A stretch of DNA of 64,000 nt from Acidobacteriaceae bacterium (GTDB lineage Bacteria; Acidobacteriota; Terriglobia; Terriglobales; Acidobacteriaceae). A model generated the notes under the pieces. That model saw only the letters and a list, made by a program, of their open reading frames with translations. It was not told the DNA's origin and did not search any database. Position 1 is the first letter of the stretch, and every line of letters begins with the position of its first letter. Positions 27,561 through 38,499 of this stretch are shown here, one piece after another. The stretch is taken from assembly GCA_028283655.1 (NCBI GenBank), contig JAPWKE010000003.1, forward strand, positions 930,001 through 994,000, written 5' to 3'. The translations under genes were made by a program, and so were the position numbers.

Positions 27561-28178
27561 CTACCCGACCAGATGCCCCATCTTCTCGCGCTTCGTCTCG
27601 ATATAGCGCTCAAACGTTGGCTCCATCGGGATCGTTGCGGACAACCGCTCCTTCACGCGAATCCCTGCAGACTCAAGCGCCGCTACCTTCTCCGGATTGT
27701 TCGTGATCAACCGTACGGCGGGCACACCGAGTGCCTTCAGCATCTCGGCTGGCAGGTCGAACTGGCGGCAATCAGCCTGGTAGCCCAGATACTCATTCGC
27801 CTCGATCGTGTCCATGCCCTGATCCTGTAGCTCGTAGGCCTTCAGCTTGGCCATCAGCCCAATCCCGCGGCCTTCCTGATTTTCGTACAGCAGGATGCCG
27901 GAGCCCTCCGCCGCAATCATGCCCAGTGCTTTATGCAACTGGTCATGGCAGTCGCAACGCAGCGAGTGAAATACATCGCCAGTCAGACACTGCGAGTGAA
28001 TGCGGACAACTGGCGGCTGGCTGTGAATATCACCCATCACCAGCGCAACACCCGTTTCGACGGGCTTGCGACGTGGGTCGCCAGGAGCAGTCAGGCCCTC
28101 GAAACCGAGGATGCGGAACTGTCCCCAGCGAGTAGGGAAGTTAGCATCGGCGACCTTGCTCACACTGAGAAACGACAT
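27561..28178 (-). CDS. ribA: GTP cyclohydrolase II
   Basis: 205 residues, the stand-alone RibA form without a fused DHBP synthase. It opens GTP to the first pyrimidine intermediate of riboflavin synthesis. The zinc ligands are the three Cys in CLTGDVFHSLRCDCHDQL, the GTP-binding segment is LLYENQEGRGIGLMAKLKAY, and the conserved Tyr/Arg region is ANEYLGYQADCRQFDLPAEM. The C-terminus carries TNNPEKVAALESAGI. A perfect TATAAT box ends six bases before the ATG, suggesting a leaderless or nearly leaderless transcript. It is divergent from the LytS-like kinase gene. Confidence 0.96.
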   Translation of the reverse strand: MSFLSVSKVADANFPTRWGQFRILGFEGLTAPGDPRRKPVETGVALVMGDIHSQPPVVRIHSQCLTGDVFHSLRCDCHDQLHKALGMIAAEGSGILLYENQEGRGIGLMAKLKAYELQDQGMDTIEANEYLGYQADCRQFDLPAEMLKALGVPAVRLITNNPEKVAALESAGIRVKERLSATIPMEPTFERYIETKREKMGHLVG

Positions 28179-28184
28179 AACTCC

Positions 28185-28236
28185 ATTATAGATTCGCCCG
28201 CCTCTCGCTTGGATTCATCCTCTCCACAGGTACAGT
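28185..28236. promoter_or_regulatory. Divergent promoter region between ribA and the LytS-like kinase
   Basis: On the minus strand a perfect TATAAT (28190-28185) ends six bases before the ribA ATG. On the plus strand TTGGAT (28209-28214) and TACAGT (28231-28236), spaced 16 bases, form a plausible -35/-10 pair whose predicted start coincides with the GTG at 28243. Both transcripts may therefore begin at or within a base or two of their start codons. Assignments are by eye. Confidence 0.45.
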
Positions 28237-28242
28237 AAAGGC

Positions 28243-31068
<2,826 letters not shown>

Positions 31069-31082
31069 CAAGGGGAGCGAGC

Positions 31083-32693
31083 GTGCGCAAGAACGGCCCG
31101 GTACTTCTTACCATTCTTGATGGCTGGGGCCATCGTGTTGAAACGAACGGCAACGCCATTGCGCTCGCTCGCAAACCTACGTATGACAAGCTGGTGCGCG
31201 AGTATCCCAACACCCTCGTGCGTGCCAGCGAGCACTTCGTCGGCCTGCCCGACGGCCAGATGGGCAACTCCGAAGTCGGCCATCTGAACCTCGGCGCTGG
31301 CCGTGTCGTGCGTATGGATATCGTGCGTATCGACTCGGCTGTGACCTCTGGCGAGTTCTTTGAAGACCCCACGCTCCTCCGCCTGGTGAAGCACGCGCAG
31401 CAGAACGGCCGCGCCCTGCATCTCATCGGCCTGCTGAGCGACGGCGGCGTCCACTCGCATCAACGCCATCTGCACTCGCTCCTCAAGCTTGCTGCCATGC
31501 ACAAGCTTGAGCGCGTATACGTCCACGCCTTCATGGACGGCCGCGACACGCTGCCCACCTCAGGCGTCGGCTACCTCGAAGTACTGCAGCAGAAGTTTGA
31601 AGAGTACGGCGTCGGCCAACTCGCCAGCGTCAGCGGACGTTACTTCGCCATGGATCGCGACCTGCGCTGGGAGAAGGAAGCCAAGGCTTTCCGCGCCATG
31701 TGCAAGGACTCTGCCGAAGGCGGAGCCTACGCCGACCCCATCGCCCGCGTCCGTGAGTGCTACAACAACGGCATCACCGACGAGTTCATCGAACCCTTCC
31801 TCTGCATCGACGAAGCCGGGCAGCCCATCGGCCGCATCAGCGACGAAGACGCCGTGCTCTGCTTCAACTACCGCGCCGACCGTGTCCGCCAGATTACCCG
31901 CGTCCTTGCGCGTCGTTCCGGCCTCACAAAGAATGCCGGCATCGATCTGCCCAAGGCCGATGAACTCGAAGCCGAAATCCCCATGGAGAGCGCGCCGCAG
32001 AACCTGCTCTACGTCTCCATGACGCGTTACGACCCCAAGTACACGATCCCTCGCGTCATCGAACCTGAGAGCATGGACAACCTGCTAGCCAACGTCATGG
32101 CGAAGTACGAACTCCGTAACCTCCGCGTCGCCGAGACCGAAAAGTATGCGCACGTCACCTACTTTTTCAACGGTGGCATCGAAACGCCTTTCAGCGGAGA
32201 AGACCGCGAACTCGTCGCCTCCAAGAAAGTCATCACCTACGACCTCGCTCCAGAGATGTCTTGCGAAGGCATCGGCGACATCGTCGTACGCTCGCTCAAC
32301 GACACCGCCTTTGACGTCGTTATCGTCAACTTTGCCAACGCCGACATGGTCGGCCACTCCGGCAAGATTGAGCCGACCGTGAAAGCTGTCGAGGCTGTCG
32401 ACGCGCAACTCGAGCGCATCTACAAAGCCGTCCGCGCCGCCAACGCCCGGTGGATCATCACCGCCGACCATGGTAACGCCGAGATGCTCATCGACCCCGT
32501 CAGCGGCGGCCCCCACACCGCGCACACGACCAACCCTGTGCCGTTCATCTACGTTGGCGAAGACGCTGGCCGCGTCTCGTTGCGTGACAACGGTTCGCTG
32601 CGTGACATCTCGCCAACCATCCTTGGTGCCCTCGACATCGAGTTGCCCGCAGAGATGACCGGTGGCGACATGCGCGTCAAGCTCGACGCATAA
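31083..32693 (+). CDS. gpmI: 2,3-bisphosphoglycerate-independent phosphoglycerate mutase
   Basis: 536 residues from GTG at 31083 with AAGGGGAGCG upstream. It interconverts 3- and 2-phosphoglycerate with a dimanganese centre. The start [10 protein letters not shown] supplies a metal Asp, and the phosphorylated Ser is in [18 protein letters not shown]. The transferase domain has [13 protein letters not shown] and the phosphatase domain [13 protein letters not shown] and [13 protein letters not shown]. It belongs to an eno-gpmI operon and performs the step just before enolase. A terminator lies about 25 bp after the stop. Confidence 0.97.
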   Translation: MRKNGPVLLTILDGWGHRVETNGNAIALARKPTYDKLVREYPNTLVRASEHFVGLPDGQMGNSEVGHLNLGAGRVVRMDIVRIDSAVTSGEFFEDPTLLRLVKHAQQNGRALHLIGLLSDGGVHSHQRHLHSLLKLAAMHKLERVYVHAFMDGRDTLPTSGVGYLEVLQQKFEEYGVGQLASVSGRYFAMDRDLRWEKEAKAFRAMCKDSAEGGAYADPIARVRECYNNGITDEFIEPFLCIDEAGQPIGRISDEDAVLCFNYRADRVRQITRVLARRSGLTKNAGIDLPKADELEAEIPMESAPQNLLYVSMTRYDPKYTIPRVIEPESMDNLLANVMAKYELRNLRVAETEKYAHVTYFFNGGIETPFSGEDRELVASKKVITYDLAPEMSCEGIGDIVVRSLNDTAFDVVIVNFANADMVGHSGKIEPTVKAVEAVDAQLERIYKAVRAANARWIITADHGNAEMLIDPVSGGPHTAHTTNPVPFIYVGEDAGRVSLRDNGSLRDISPTILGALDIELPAEMTGGDMRVKLDA

Positions 32694-32715
32694 CCGACAC
32701 CTTAGCTTTACGGAA

Positions 32716-32757
32716 GCGGCCGAAGCGCAAACTACGCTTCGGCCGTTCTATGTCTTT
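32716..32757 (+). terminator. Terminator after eno-gpmI
   Basis: CGGCCGAAGCG (32717-32727) and CGCTTCGGCCG (32735-32745) are perfect 11-bp arms around a seven-base loop, followed by TTCTATGTCTTT. It also faces the tail of the converging recR gene, for which the T-run on the other strand is poor. Confidence 0.7.
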
Positions 32758-32780
32758 AGAATTGCATCGCCACGAAACGC

Positions 32781-33383
32781 CTAAACCACTCGCCGATTCT
32801 CCAGCGCCCGCGTCATCGTCACTTCATCGGCATACTCAATATCCGAGCCTGCCGGTACACCTGTAGCAATCCGCGTCACGCGCAGATTCGCGTGCAGCTT
32901 CCGCAACTCATCGGCAAGATACCGTGCCGTAGCTTCGCCTTCTGTCGTTGGCGATGTCGCGAGAATAATCTCGTCCACCTCCGCCAGGCGCGTCCACAGG
33001 TTCTCCAGCCGAAGCTGCTCCGGCCCCACGCCGTTCACCGGAGAGATCGTGCCGTGCAGAACGTGATACATCCCGTTGTACGTCCGCGTCTTCTCAATCG
33101 ACGCAATGTTCGTCGGCTCTTCCACCACGCAGATCTCGCGGCCATTGCGTGTCGAGGCTGTGCAGTACGCACATGGGTCGACGTCCGTAATGTTGTTGCA
33201 GACTGAGCATAGTCGCAGAGCCTGCTTCAGCGCACGAATACCATTCGCCAGCGACTCTGCATCCTCGTTTGACGAACGTAGAATGTGAAACGCATAACGC
33301 TGTGCGGTCTTGGTGCCCACGCCGGGCAGTTTGCGAAGCTCGTCAATCAGTTGCGCCATCGGCGCGGCAAAACGCGTCGCCAT
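32781..33383 (-). CDS. recR: Recombination mediator protein RecR
   Basis: 200 residues from ATG at 33383. The helix-hairpin-helix is in LIDELRKLPGVGTKTAQRYAF, the four-Cys zinc finger is LCSVCNNITDVDPCAYC, and the Toprim domain covers ICVVEEPTNIASIEKTRTYNG through EIILATSPTTEGEATARYL. With RecO it helps RecA replace SSB on gapped DNA. It is the last gene of the conserved dnaX-ybaB-recR operon; the ybaB stop lies only seven bases upstream. The frame stays open another 23 codons upstream into ybaB, but these are not RecR-like. Confidence 0.96.
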   Translation of the reverse strand: MATRFAAPMAQLIDELRKLPGVGTKTAQRYAFHILRSSNEDAESLANGIRALKQALRLCSVCNNITDVDPCAYCTASTRNGREICVVEEPTNIASIEKTRTYNGMYHVLHGTISPVNGVGPEQLRLENLWTRLAEVDEIILATSPTTEGEATARYLADELRKLHANLRVTRIATGVPAGSDIEYADEVTMTRALENRRVV

Positions 33384-33390
33384 CGCGGCC

Positions 33391-33702
33391 TCAGAGTCCC
33401 GGCAGGCCCATGCCGCCGAGCATGCCGCTCGCCGCAGATTGCTCCGCAGCATCAGCCTTGCGGGCCGCAGAGTTTACTGCCGCCACAATCAGGTCTTCGA
33501 GCATCGAAATGTCGCCTGCCGCAGCCTGCGCCGCTGCCGGTGCAATTGTCAGCTTCAGCAACTCTTTCTTGCCGCTCATCCGCACCTGCACGGCACCACC
33601 GCCAGAGTCAGCCTCGACCACCGTCTCAGCAAGACGCGCGTCCATCTGCTCCTTCATGTCCTTCGCCGCGGAGAGCATCTCCCCAATCTTTGAAAAATCC
33701 AT
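33391..33702 (-). CDS. ybaB: YbaB/EbfC-family nucleoid-associated protein
   Basis: 103 residues. The family fold is helix, three strands, helix: MLSAAKDMKEQMDARLAETV, then VQVRMSGKKELLKLTIAP and LIVAAVNSAARKADAAEQ, ending in a Gly-rich tail GMLGGMGLPGL. It binds DNA as a dimer and is commonly placed between dnaX and recR, as here (10 bp after dnaX, 7 bp before recR). No catalytic activity is expected. Confidence 0.95.
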   Translation of the reverse strand: MDFSKIGEMLSAAKDMKEQMDARLAETVVEADSGGGAVQVRMSGKKELLKLTIAPAAAQAAAGDISMLEDLIVAAVNSAARKADAAEQSAASGMLGGMGLPGL

Positions 33703-33712
33703 CGTTTGGCCC

Positions 33713-35803
33713 CTAATCCTTGCGTAGATCGATCACGTTGGAAATTTCAGCAGAAAACAACCGCCTGGCTTCCTGCACCATTGGATGCTTCTCCGCCAGC
33801 TCTGCAACGGACCCCGCTTTCGCAGGCCGCGAAGATGCCTTCTTCGCTCCCGCGGCTGCTGGTGTTCCCGGCAGCAACGTCAGCTTGAGGCTTGGCGCCA
33901 TCTCACGCAGCACCGCTGTCAGAATCTTGTTGGCGTCTGCGTTGATGATCATCGGCAGCATCGCCTTCGACACCGTCGTCTGCACTTCGAGCAGATCATC
34001 CTTCACGCTGAAGGTCGCGTCCTCAATCTGGTGTGAAGCCGACTCCTGGCCCTTGCTCTCGGCCAACCGTCCACTCATCGCTCCCTGAATCGCATCCAGA
34101 TCAAAGCCACCATTCGACGCCGCAGCAACAGCAGGCTCTTCGGCAGCAGTCGCTTCCGGCTCTACCTCAGCCGCAGCAGCCATCTGGGGAATCACTACCG
34201 CCGCAGCAGCCACGGGCTTCGGTGTAGCGGCAAAGCTGATCGGCGCAATTGGCTCAGGGGCTGCCACCAACTGCGGTCTCTCCGGCTCAGCCTGCGGAGG
34301 AGCAGAGGGGGCTGGCGTCGGTGCCATCGCCAGCGCGCCGTTCGTCTGTCCCTCTGGACGAATCGACATTACCGGCGCAGCTGAGCCCTGCGGCGTCTTG
34401 CGCGCGCTATCAAACGGCGGACTGGACGTCGCGGCCTTTGGAGCGTTGCCAAACGCGCTGCTGATCGAAGGAGCAGACGAAGTCGGTGCCACAGGAGCAG
34501 GTGCTACAGGAGTCGACGGTCGAGGCGTGGGAGCAGGTGTCGCAGCACGCGCAGGCAGGGGAGCGCTCGCCGCTGCAGTAGGCTTCGTCACTGGTGTCGA
34601 CGGTGTTCCGTGGCTTACGCCAAGCTGAGCCAGAATCTCTTCCACCGGCACCAGCCGCTGCACATGCACGAGCTTCAGCAAGCCAAGCTCAAGATGGAAA
34701 CGCTGCTCCTGTCGATACCCCAGCTCATCGAAGGTGCGCAGCATGATCGCCAGGAAGCGCGAGAGGTCTTCCTCGGTAAACAGCCCTGCACAACGAGCCG
34801 CGCGCGACCGCTCTTCCGGAGAAATCTGCAGCAGGTCCGCTGCAACTCCGGTGGCTTCCACTCCCGGCGTCAGCGCCGTAATCTTCGCCACCACGCAGTT
34901 ACGCAGGAAGCGTACAAACTGCCGCGCAATCTGCGTCGGGCCATTCCCCGCATCCAGCAGCTTGGCCACAATGGCAATCACATCCGCCGAGTTATTGCGG
35001 TGGACGGCCTCGAGAACGTTCTCATAGATCACGTTCGATACCGAGCCCATCAACTCGCGCACCTGTTCCAACTCAAGATGCGGCTTGCCGTCTACGAGCG
35101 GAGCAGAAGCGATCGCCTGGTCCATGATCGACAGCGCATCGCGCATCGATCCATCACCGGCCTCAGCCAGCAGCGACAACGTGGCATCATCCACATCAAG
35201 CTGCTCATCGGTCGAAATCTTACGAAGCTGCCCCACGATGTCGTCCAGCTTCACGGCATGAAAGCTGAAGTGCTGGCAGCGCGAGCGGATCGTCTGGGGA
35301 ATGTTCTCAGGCTCGGTCGTCGCCATCATGAAGACGATGTGATCTGGCGGCTCCTCGAGCGTTTTCAAAAGGGCATTGAACGCGGCATCGGTGATCTGGT
35401 GTGCTTCGTCCAGGATGTAGATCTTGAAGCGGTCACGTGCCGGGCGATACCGTGCCGCGTCGCGCAACTCGCGAATCTCATCAATGCCGCGATTGGTCGC
35501 GGCGTCAATCTCGATCACGTCGACCGAAGACCCTTGCCGAATCTCCAGACAACTTTCGCAGGCGTTACAAGGCTCCGGCGTGGGCCGCTGCGGCGTTCCC
35601 ACTTCCGTGCGGCAGTTCAACGCAGACGCGACAATACGCGCAATCGTCGTCTTTCCAATGCCGCGATGGCCGGAGAAGATGTAGCCGTGCGCAATGCGAT
35701 CCTGCAGCAGGGCATTGAGCAACGTGCGCGTGACATGGTCCTGCCCGACAACGTCGGAGAAGTTGAGAGGACGGTATTTGCGGGCTAGAACTTGATACGC
35801 CAT
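33713..35803 (-). CDS. dnaX: DNA polymerase III subunit tau/gamma
   Basis: 696 residues. The AAA+ clamp-loader module is at the N-terminus with Walker A FSGHRGIGKTT (about 43-53), a four-Cys zinc module including PCNACESCLEI, DEx box YILDEAHQITDAAFNALLK and sensor region MMATTEPENIPQTIRSRC. After about residue 380 there is a long Pro/Ala/Thr-rich linker of about 190 residues, then a conserved C-terminal domain (LTLLPGTPAAAG; VQEARRLFSAEI) that may bind the polymerase and helicase. I see no A-rich slippery heptamer for a gamma frameshift. It leads dnaX-ybaB-recR. Confidence 0.96.
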   Translation of the reverse strand: MAYQVLARKYRPLNFSDVVGQDHVTRTLLNALLQDRIAHGYIFSGHRGIGKTTIARIVASALNCRTEVGTPQRPTPEPCNACESCLEIRQGSSVDVIEIDAATNRGIDEIRELRDAARYRPARDRFKIYILDEAHQITDAAFNALLKTLEEPPDHIVFMMATTEPENIPQTIRSRCQHFSFHAVKLDDIVGQLRKISTDEQLDVDDATLSLLAEAGDGSMRDALSIMDQAIASAPLVDGKPHLELEQVRELMGSVSNVIYENVLEAVHRNNSADVIAIVAKLLDAGNGPTQIARQFVRFLRNCVVAKITALTPGVEATGVAADLLQISPEERSRAARCAGLFTEEDLSRFLAIMLRTFDELGYRQEQRFHLELGLLKLVHVQRLVPVEEILAQLGVSHGTPSTPVTKPTAAASAPLPARAATPAPTPRPSTPVAPAPVAPTSSAPSISSAFGNAPKAATSSPPFDSARKTPQGSAAPVMSIRPEGQTNGALAMAPTPAPSAPPQAEPERPQLVAAPEPIAPISFAATPKPVAAAAVVIPQMAAAAEVEPEATAAEEPAVAAASNGGFDLDAIQGAMSGRLAESKGQESASHQIEDATFSVKDDLLEVQTTVSKAMLPMIINADANKILTAVLREMAPSLKLTLLPGTPAAAGAKKASSRPAKAGSVAELAEKHPMVQEARRLFSAEISNVIDLRKD

Positions 35804-35943
35804 CGGTCGATCCTGATTGTATCGCCGTAGCTTGTGGGAGCGTCACCCTCGGCGTGCGCTGCCGCCCATGACCTGCTTGGCGTAACTTGGTGAACTTCAC
35901 GCTTTGGCGTTCTCTTTGCGCTCAGAGAGAGCCTACCGCCATC

Positions 35944-36459
35944 TCAACCAATCACAGTATGCTCATCCAGCTTCTGCGCCTTCGCCGCACGCTTCGCCAG
36001 CGCCTTGTTCCGGCGCTTCACCTCATCATCCGAGTACATCGTCCCGCGGCATGGCTTCGCCCCGCAGTAGCAGTCCGCATTGTCATCCACGTCCGAGTCG
36101 TACAGGTTGTACTCGTAGACCAGTTCCTCACCCGCAGCGATGTCGCGGAGCGCCCGCACAAATACGCGGCCGTCGATCTCCTCGGTCTGGCAGTTCGGGT
36201 TGCAGGAGTGGTTCAGGAACATGGCCGTGCCGAAGCCGTCGATCACGTCGCCATCTTTTCCAAAGCCGAATAGATACGTCACCACGCGGTTTTCATAGCG
36301 CAGATCGGCAACATCCTTCGCGATGCGCTCGCCGTGGTACTCAAGAATTTTGTGTCCACGCTTGATCGGATCAAGCGTGATGCAGCCCGCTGCATGAATG
36401 TCAGACGAGCGGATAAGCAGACGAGGCGAGGCGGGTACGGAGGCTTGGCGGCGAGGCAT
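35944..36459 (-). CDS. SET-domain protein (putative lysine methyltransferase)
   Basis: 171 residues from ATG at 36459 (MPRRQASVPASP); an ATG at 36492 would add 11. The SET core is complete: GHKILEYHGERI, the SAM and catalytic motif MFLNHSCNPNCQTEEIDG, and GEELVYEYNLYDSD with the essential Tyr. It ends with a post-SET-like cysteine cluster CYCGAKPCRGTMY. Such proteins methylate lysines; bacterial targets are mostly unknown and may include ribosomal or nucleoid proteins. It is divergent from the TPR protein gene, with 60 bp between the starts. Confidence 0.88.
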   Translation of the reverse strand: MPRRQASVPASPRLLIRSSDIHAAGCITLDPIKRGHKILEYHGERIAKDVADLRYENRVVTYLFGFGKDGDVIDGFGTAMFLNHSCNPNCQTEEIDGRVFVRALRDIAAGEELVYEYNLYDSDVDDNADCYCGAKPCRGTMYSDDEVKRRNKALAKRAAKAQKLDEHTVIG

Positions 36460-36519
36460 CTTGCGCTGAGTGTAGCAGTGAGTGAGCCACATTGCTTTAG
36501 TTGTCGTCTAATAGCTTGT

Positions 36520-37383
36520 ATGTGGAAGCGTGGAACAGTGTCGGCGGCGGTGTTGGCAGCAGCATCGGTCTGTGCCATGGGGCAGCAGGCCCCGGCAACG
36601 AAGAACCCTATCGACACCAAGCCGGAAGGCCCGCAGAAGGAATGCACCTACTCGATGACCGAGAAGGACGGCAAAATGGTTGGCTCCACCAACTGCCCGG
36701 TGACGGACGACAAGGGTGCCCCCGTCTCCGATCCTCTCGGCATGCAAACGCCGCAGCCCACCACGACGGCCCCCACACCGCAGGACCCCAACCTTGCTCC
36801 CGCGTCGAAGCGTTTCCCGTTCCCAGGCGAGCAGCAGGACGCCGCTCCAGCAACTCCGCCGCAGAAGGCAACCGATCCTAACGACGTCCCCGCCTCCAAG
36901 CGCTTTCCATTCCCCGGCGAAGAACCCGATGCACCGGCAGCACCTGCGGGCGACGGCTCCTCCAGTTCCTCGTCGAGCTCCTCTTCCAGCAGCTCTTCTT
37001 CAAGTTCATCATCAGGCTCCAACTCCAGCTCATCACCCGACGACGTGAACTCCGACACGCCACCCGCTCCCAAGCGCAACCTGCATCACAAGCCTGCTCC
37101 GCCTCCTAAGTCTGCCAGCGATGCGGAAGCCGAAGATGTGCAGGTCGGCAAGTTCTACATGAACGATGGTAACTACGTCGGGGCCTACGATCGCGCCAAG
37201 CACGCCATCTCGCTCTATGACGATGATGCCGAAGCGCATCTTCTCCTCGCCCAGGCCGCGCGCAAGATGGGCAAGCTCGACGAGGCGGAGAAGAACTTCC
37301 GCCGCGCCCTTCAACTCGACCCTATCCCAAAAGTTCGCAAAGACGCCGAACGCGCCCTCAGCGAAATGACCGGCGGTAACTAG
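36520..37383 (+). CDS. Secreted TPR protein with poly-serine linker
   Basis: 287 residues from ATG at 36520. A signal peptide (VSAAVLAAASVCAMGQ) is followed by a Pro/Thr-rich part holding two copies of PASKRFPFPGE. Then comes a run of 19 serines (about residues 148-166) encoded by all six Ser codons, followed by more Ser and Pro. The last about 80 residues are TPR-like (VGKFYMNDGNYVGAYDRAKH; AHLLLAQAARKMGKLDEAEK; FRRALQLDPIPKVRKDAERA). Probably a periplasmic or outer-membrane-associated scaffold; function unknown. Its stop codon shares the bases CTAG with the stop of the converging gene. Confidence 0.8.
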   Translation: MWKRGTVSAAVLAAASVCAMGQQAPATKNPIDTKPEGPQKECTYSMTEKDGKMVGSTNCPVTDDKGAPVSDPLGMQTPQPTTTAPTPQDPNLAPASKRFPFPGEQQDAAPATPPQKATDPNDVPASKRFPFPGEEPDAPAAPAGDGSSSSSSSSSSSSSSSSSSSGSNSSSSPDDVNSDTPPAPKRNLHHKPAPPPKSASDAEAEDVQVGKFYMNDGNYVGAYDRAKHAISLYDDDAEAHLLLAQAARKMGKLDEAEKNFRRALQLDPIPKVRKDAERALSEMTGGN

Positions 37384-37922
37384 GCATAAGGCTTCTTCAA
37401 AAACTCCGGCAAGCCTTCCGGCAACGGCCGTGCGATCGGCGTTGCCCTCGTCCGCGCATTGCTCGCGACTTTCCGTGGCTTCTTCGGTTTCACCACGGCA
37501 ACCGTTGCGGCGGCAAGATCCTCGTCCAACTCCTCGTCGACCGCCAGATAGCGCCGGATGTACCGCAAAGGCTCTTCGGCCAGAGCCATCTCTTTCAGGT
37601 GGAATCGCCACGCATCCCGCCGCGCTGAGCGCCGTACGAAGGGCTTTCGGGTCACCGTCGCAATCGTCCCATCGGCCATGCGCCGTTCAAACGACGTATC
37701 GCCCACTTGGAAGGTGATCTCTGTGCCGGGTTTCCAGAAGCTCTCTGCAAACTCATGCGAGAACAGCAACGCGTAGTACCGTCGCTGGCTCTCCAGCAGC
37801 GTTAGCGACGCCTCCGCCGAGATCCACGGCAGGCTCATACGTGTCGTATACCAGCGGCGAAACTCAAAGCCATTGGTGCGAGCGCGACCGACAACGATCT
37901 TCAGCAGCTCCAAACGTGTCAT
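37380..37922 (-). CDS. Conserved-looking protein of unknown function, basic C-terminus
   Basis: 180 residues. No signal peptide or membrane segment. The middle is rich in aromatic and charged residues (FEFRRWYTTRMSLPWIS; SQRRYYALLFSHEFAESFW), and the last about 40 residues are Lys/Arg/Pro/Ala-rich (KPKKPRKVASNARTRATPIA), which suggests nucleic-acid contact or disorder. I do not recognise the family. ATG at 37922. It is tail-to-tail with the TPR gene and overlaps it by four bases; the nearest upstream gene is ccmH, 82 bp away. Confidence 0.72.
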   Translation of the reverse strand: MTRLELLKIVVGRARTNGFEFRRWYTTRMSLPWISAEASLTLLESQRRYYALLFSHEFAESFWKPGTEITFQVGDTSFERRMADGTIATVTRKPFVRRSARRDAWRFHLKEMALAEEPLRYIRRYLAVDEELDEDLAAATVAVVKPKKPRKVASNARTRATPIARPLPEGLPEFLKKPYA

Positions 37923-38004
37923 GAGAGCACGAGTGTAGGGCAGCTAGCCCCGTCAATTCAAGGGGCAGCCCTCGTAACAGGCCGCAAACCCTTGAATCGC
38001 CGCT

Positions 38005-38499
38005 CTATTCTCCGTACTCGGTTTCGCGGCGAATGCGTTCCCGCACCGCCAGCTCTTCCGGTGTAAGTGTCCCTGCGCCTGGCAGCGCAGCCAACGGCTG
38101 CTGCCGCTTCTTCCACATCCGCAGCACGATCACCACCGATCCAATGCCCAGGAACAGCACCGCGAACGGCACAATCCAGGCCACAAGATCAAAGCCTCCA
38201 CGAATCGGCGCAGCCAGCACCGTCGGGCCGTACTTCGTCGAGAAGAAGTTCAGCACGCCGGTATCGCCCAGCCCCGTTTTCATCTGCGTCTTCAGCTCGC
38301 CGATCATGCGATCGGAGTCCGGGCAGCCGACGTGGTTGCACTCCAACAGAATCTCGCCGCAACCGCACGGGCACATCAGCTTATGGCCCAGCATGTTGAA
38401 GCGCGACGTTGAAATCGGTGCGCCTGCTCCCAGCATCGTGAAGCCTGCCAGCAGCAGCACAAACACCTGCACACAAAGCTTGAAGCGAATCTTACGCAC
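38005..38499 (-). CDS. ccmH: Cytochrome c maturation protein CcmH (thiol-disulfide oxidoreductase)
   Basis: 164 residues from GTG at 38499. A signal helix (KLCVQVFVLLLAGFTMLG) precedes the periplasmic redox domain with LMCPCGCGEILLECNHVGC, related to the LRCxxC motif of CcmH/NrfF. A C-terminal helix (LVAWIVPFAVLFLGIGSVVIVL) anchors it, and the tail ends in a charged cytoplasmic segment. It keeps apocytochrome c cysteines reduced for haem attachment. The start overlaps the ccmF stop by eight bases, so the two are translationally coupled. The motif has extra Cys residues compared with E. coli CcmH. Confidence 0.9.
   Translation of the reverse strand: MRKIRFKLCVQVFVLLLAGFTMLGAGAPISTSRFNMLGHKLMCPCGCGEILLECNHVGCPDSDRMIGELKTQMKTGLGDTGVLNFFSTKYGPTVLAAPIRGGFDLVAWIVPFAVLFLGIGSVVIVLRMWKKRQQPLAALPGAGTLTPEELAVRERIRRETEYGE

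Noticed and set aside
33713-35803. Programmed frameshift producing a short gamma form of DnaX
   Set aside because: No A-rich slippery heptamer is seen on the sense strand in the region after the AAA+ module.
35804-35943. SRP RNA (ffs), which is often near dnaX
   Set aside because: The spacer lacks the conserved GGTC/GGAAG core of helix 8; only a superficial CAGGTC match exists.
36862-37030. Poly-serine run as a sequencing or slippage artefact
   Set aside because: All six serine codons are mixed, so there is no nucleotide repeat to slip on, and the reading frame continues into a TPR domain.
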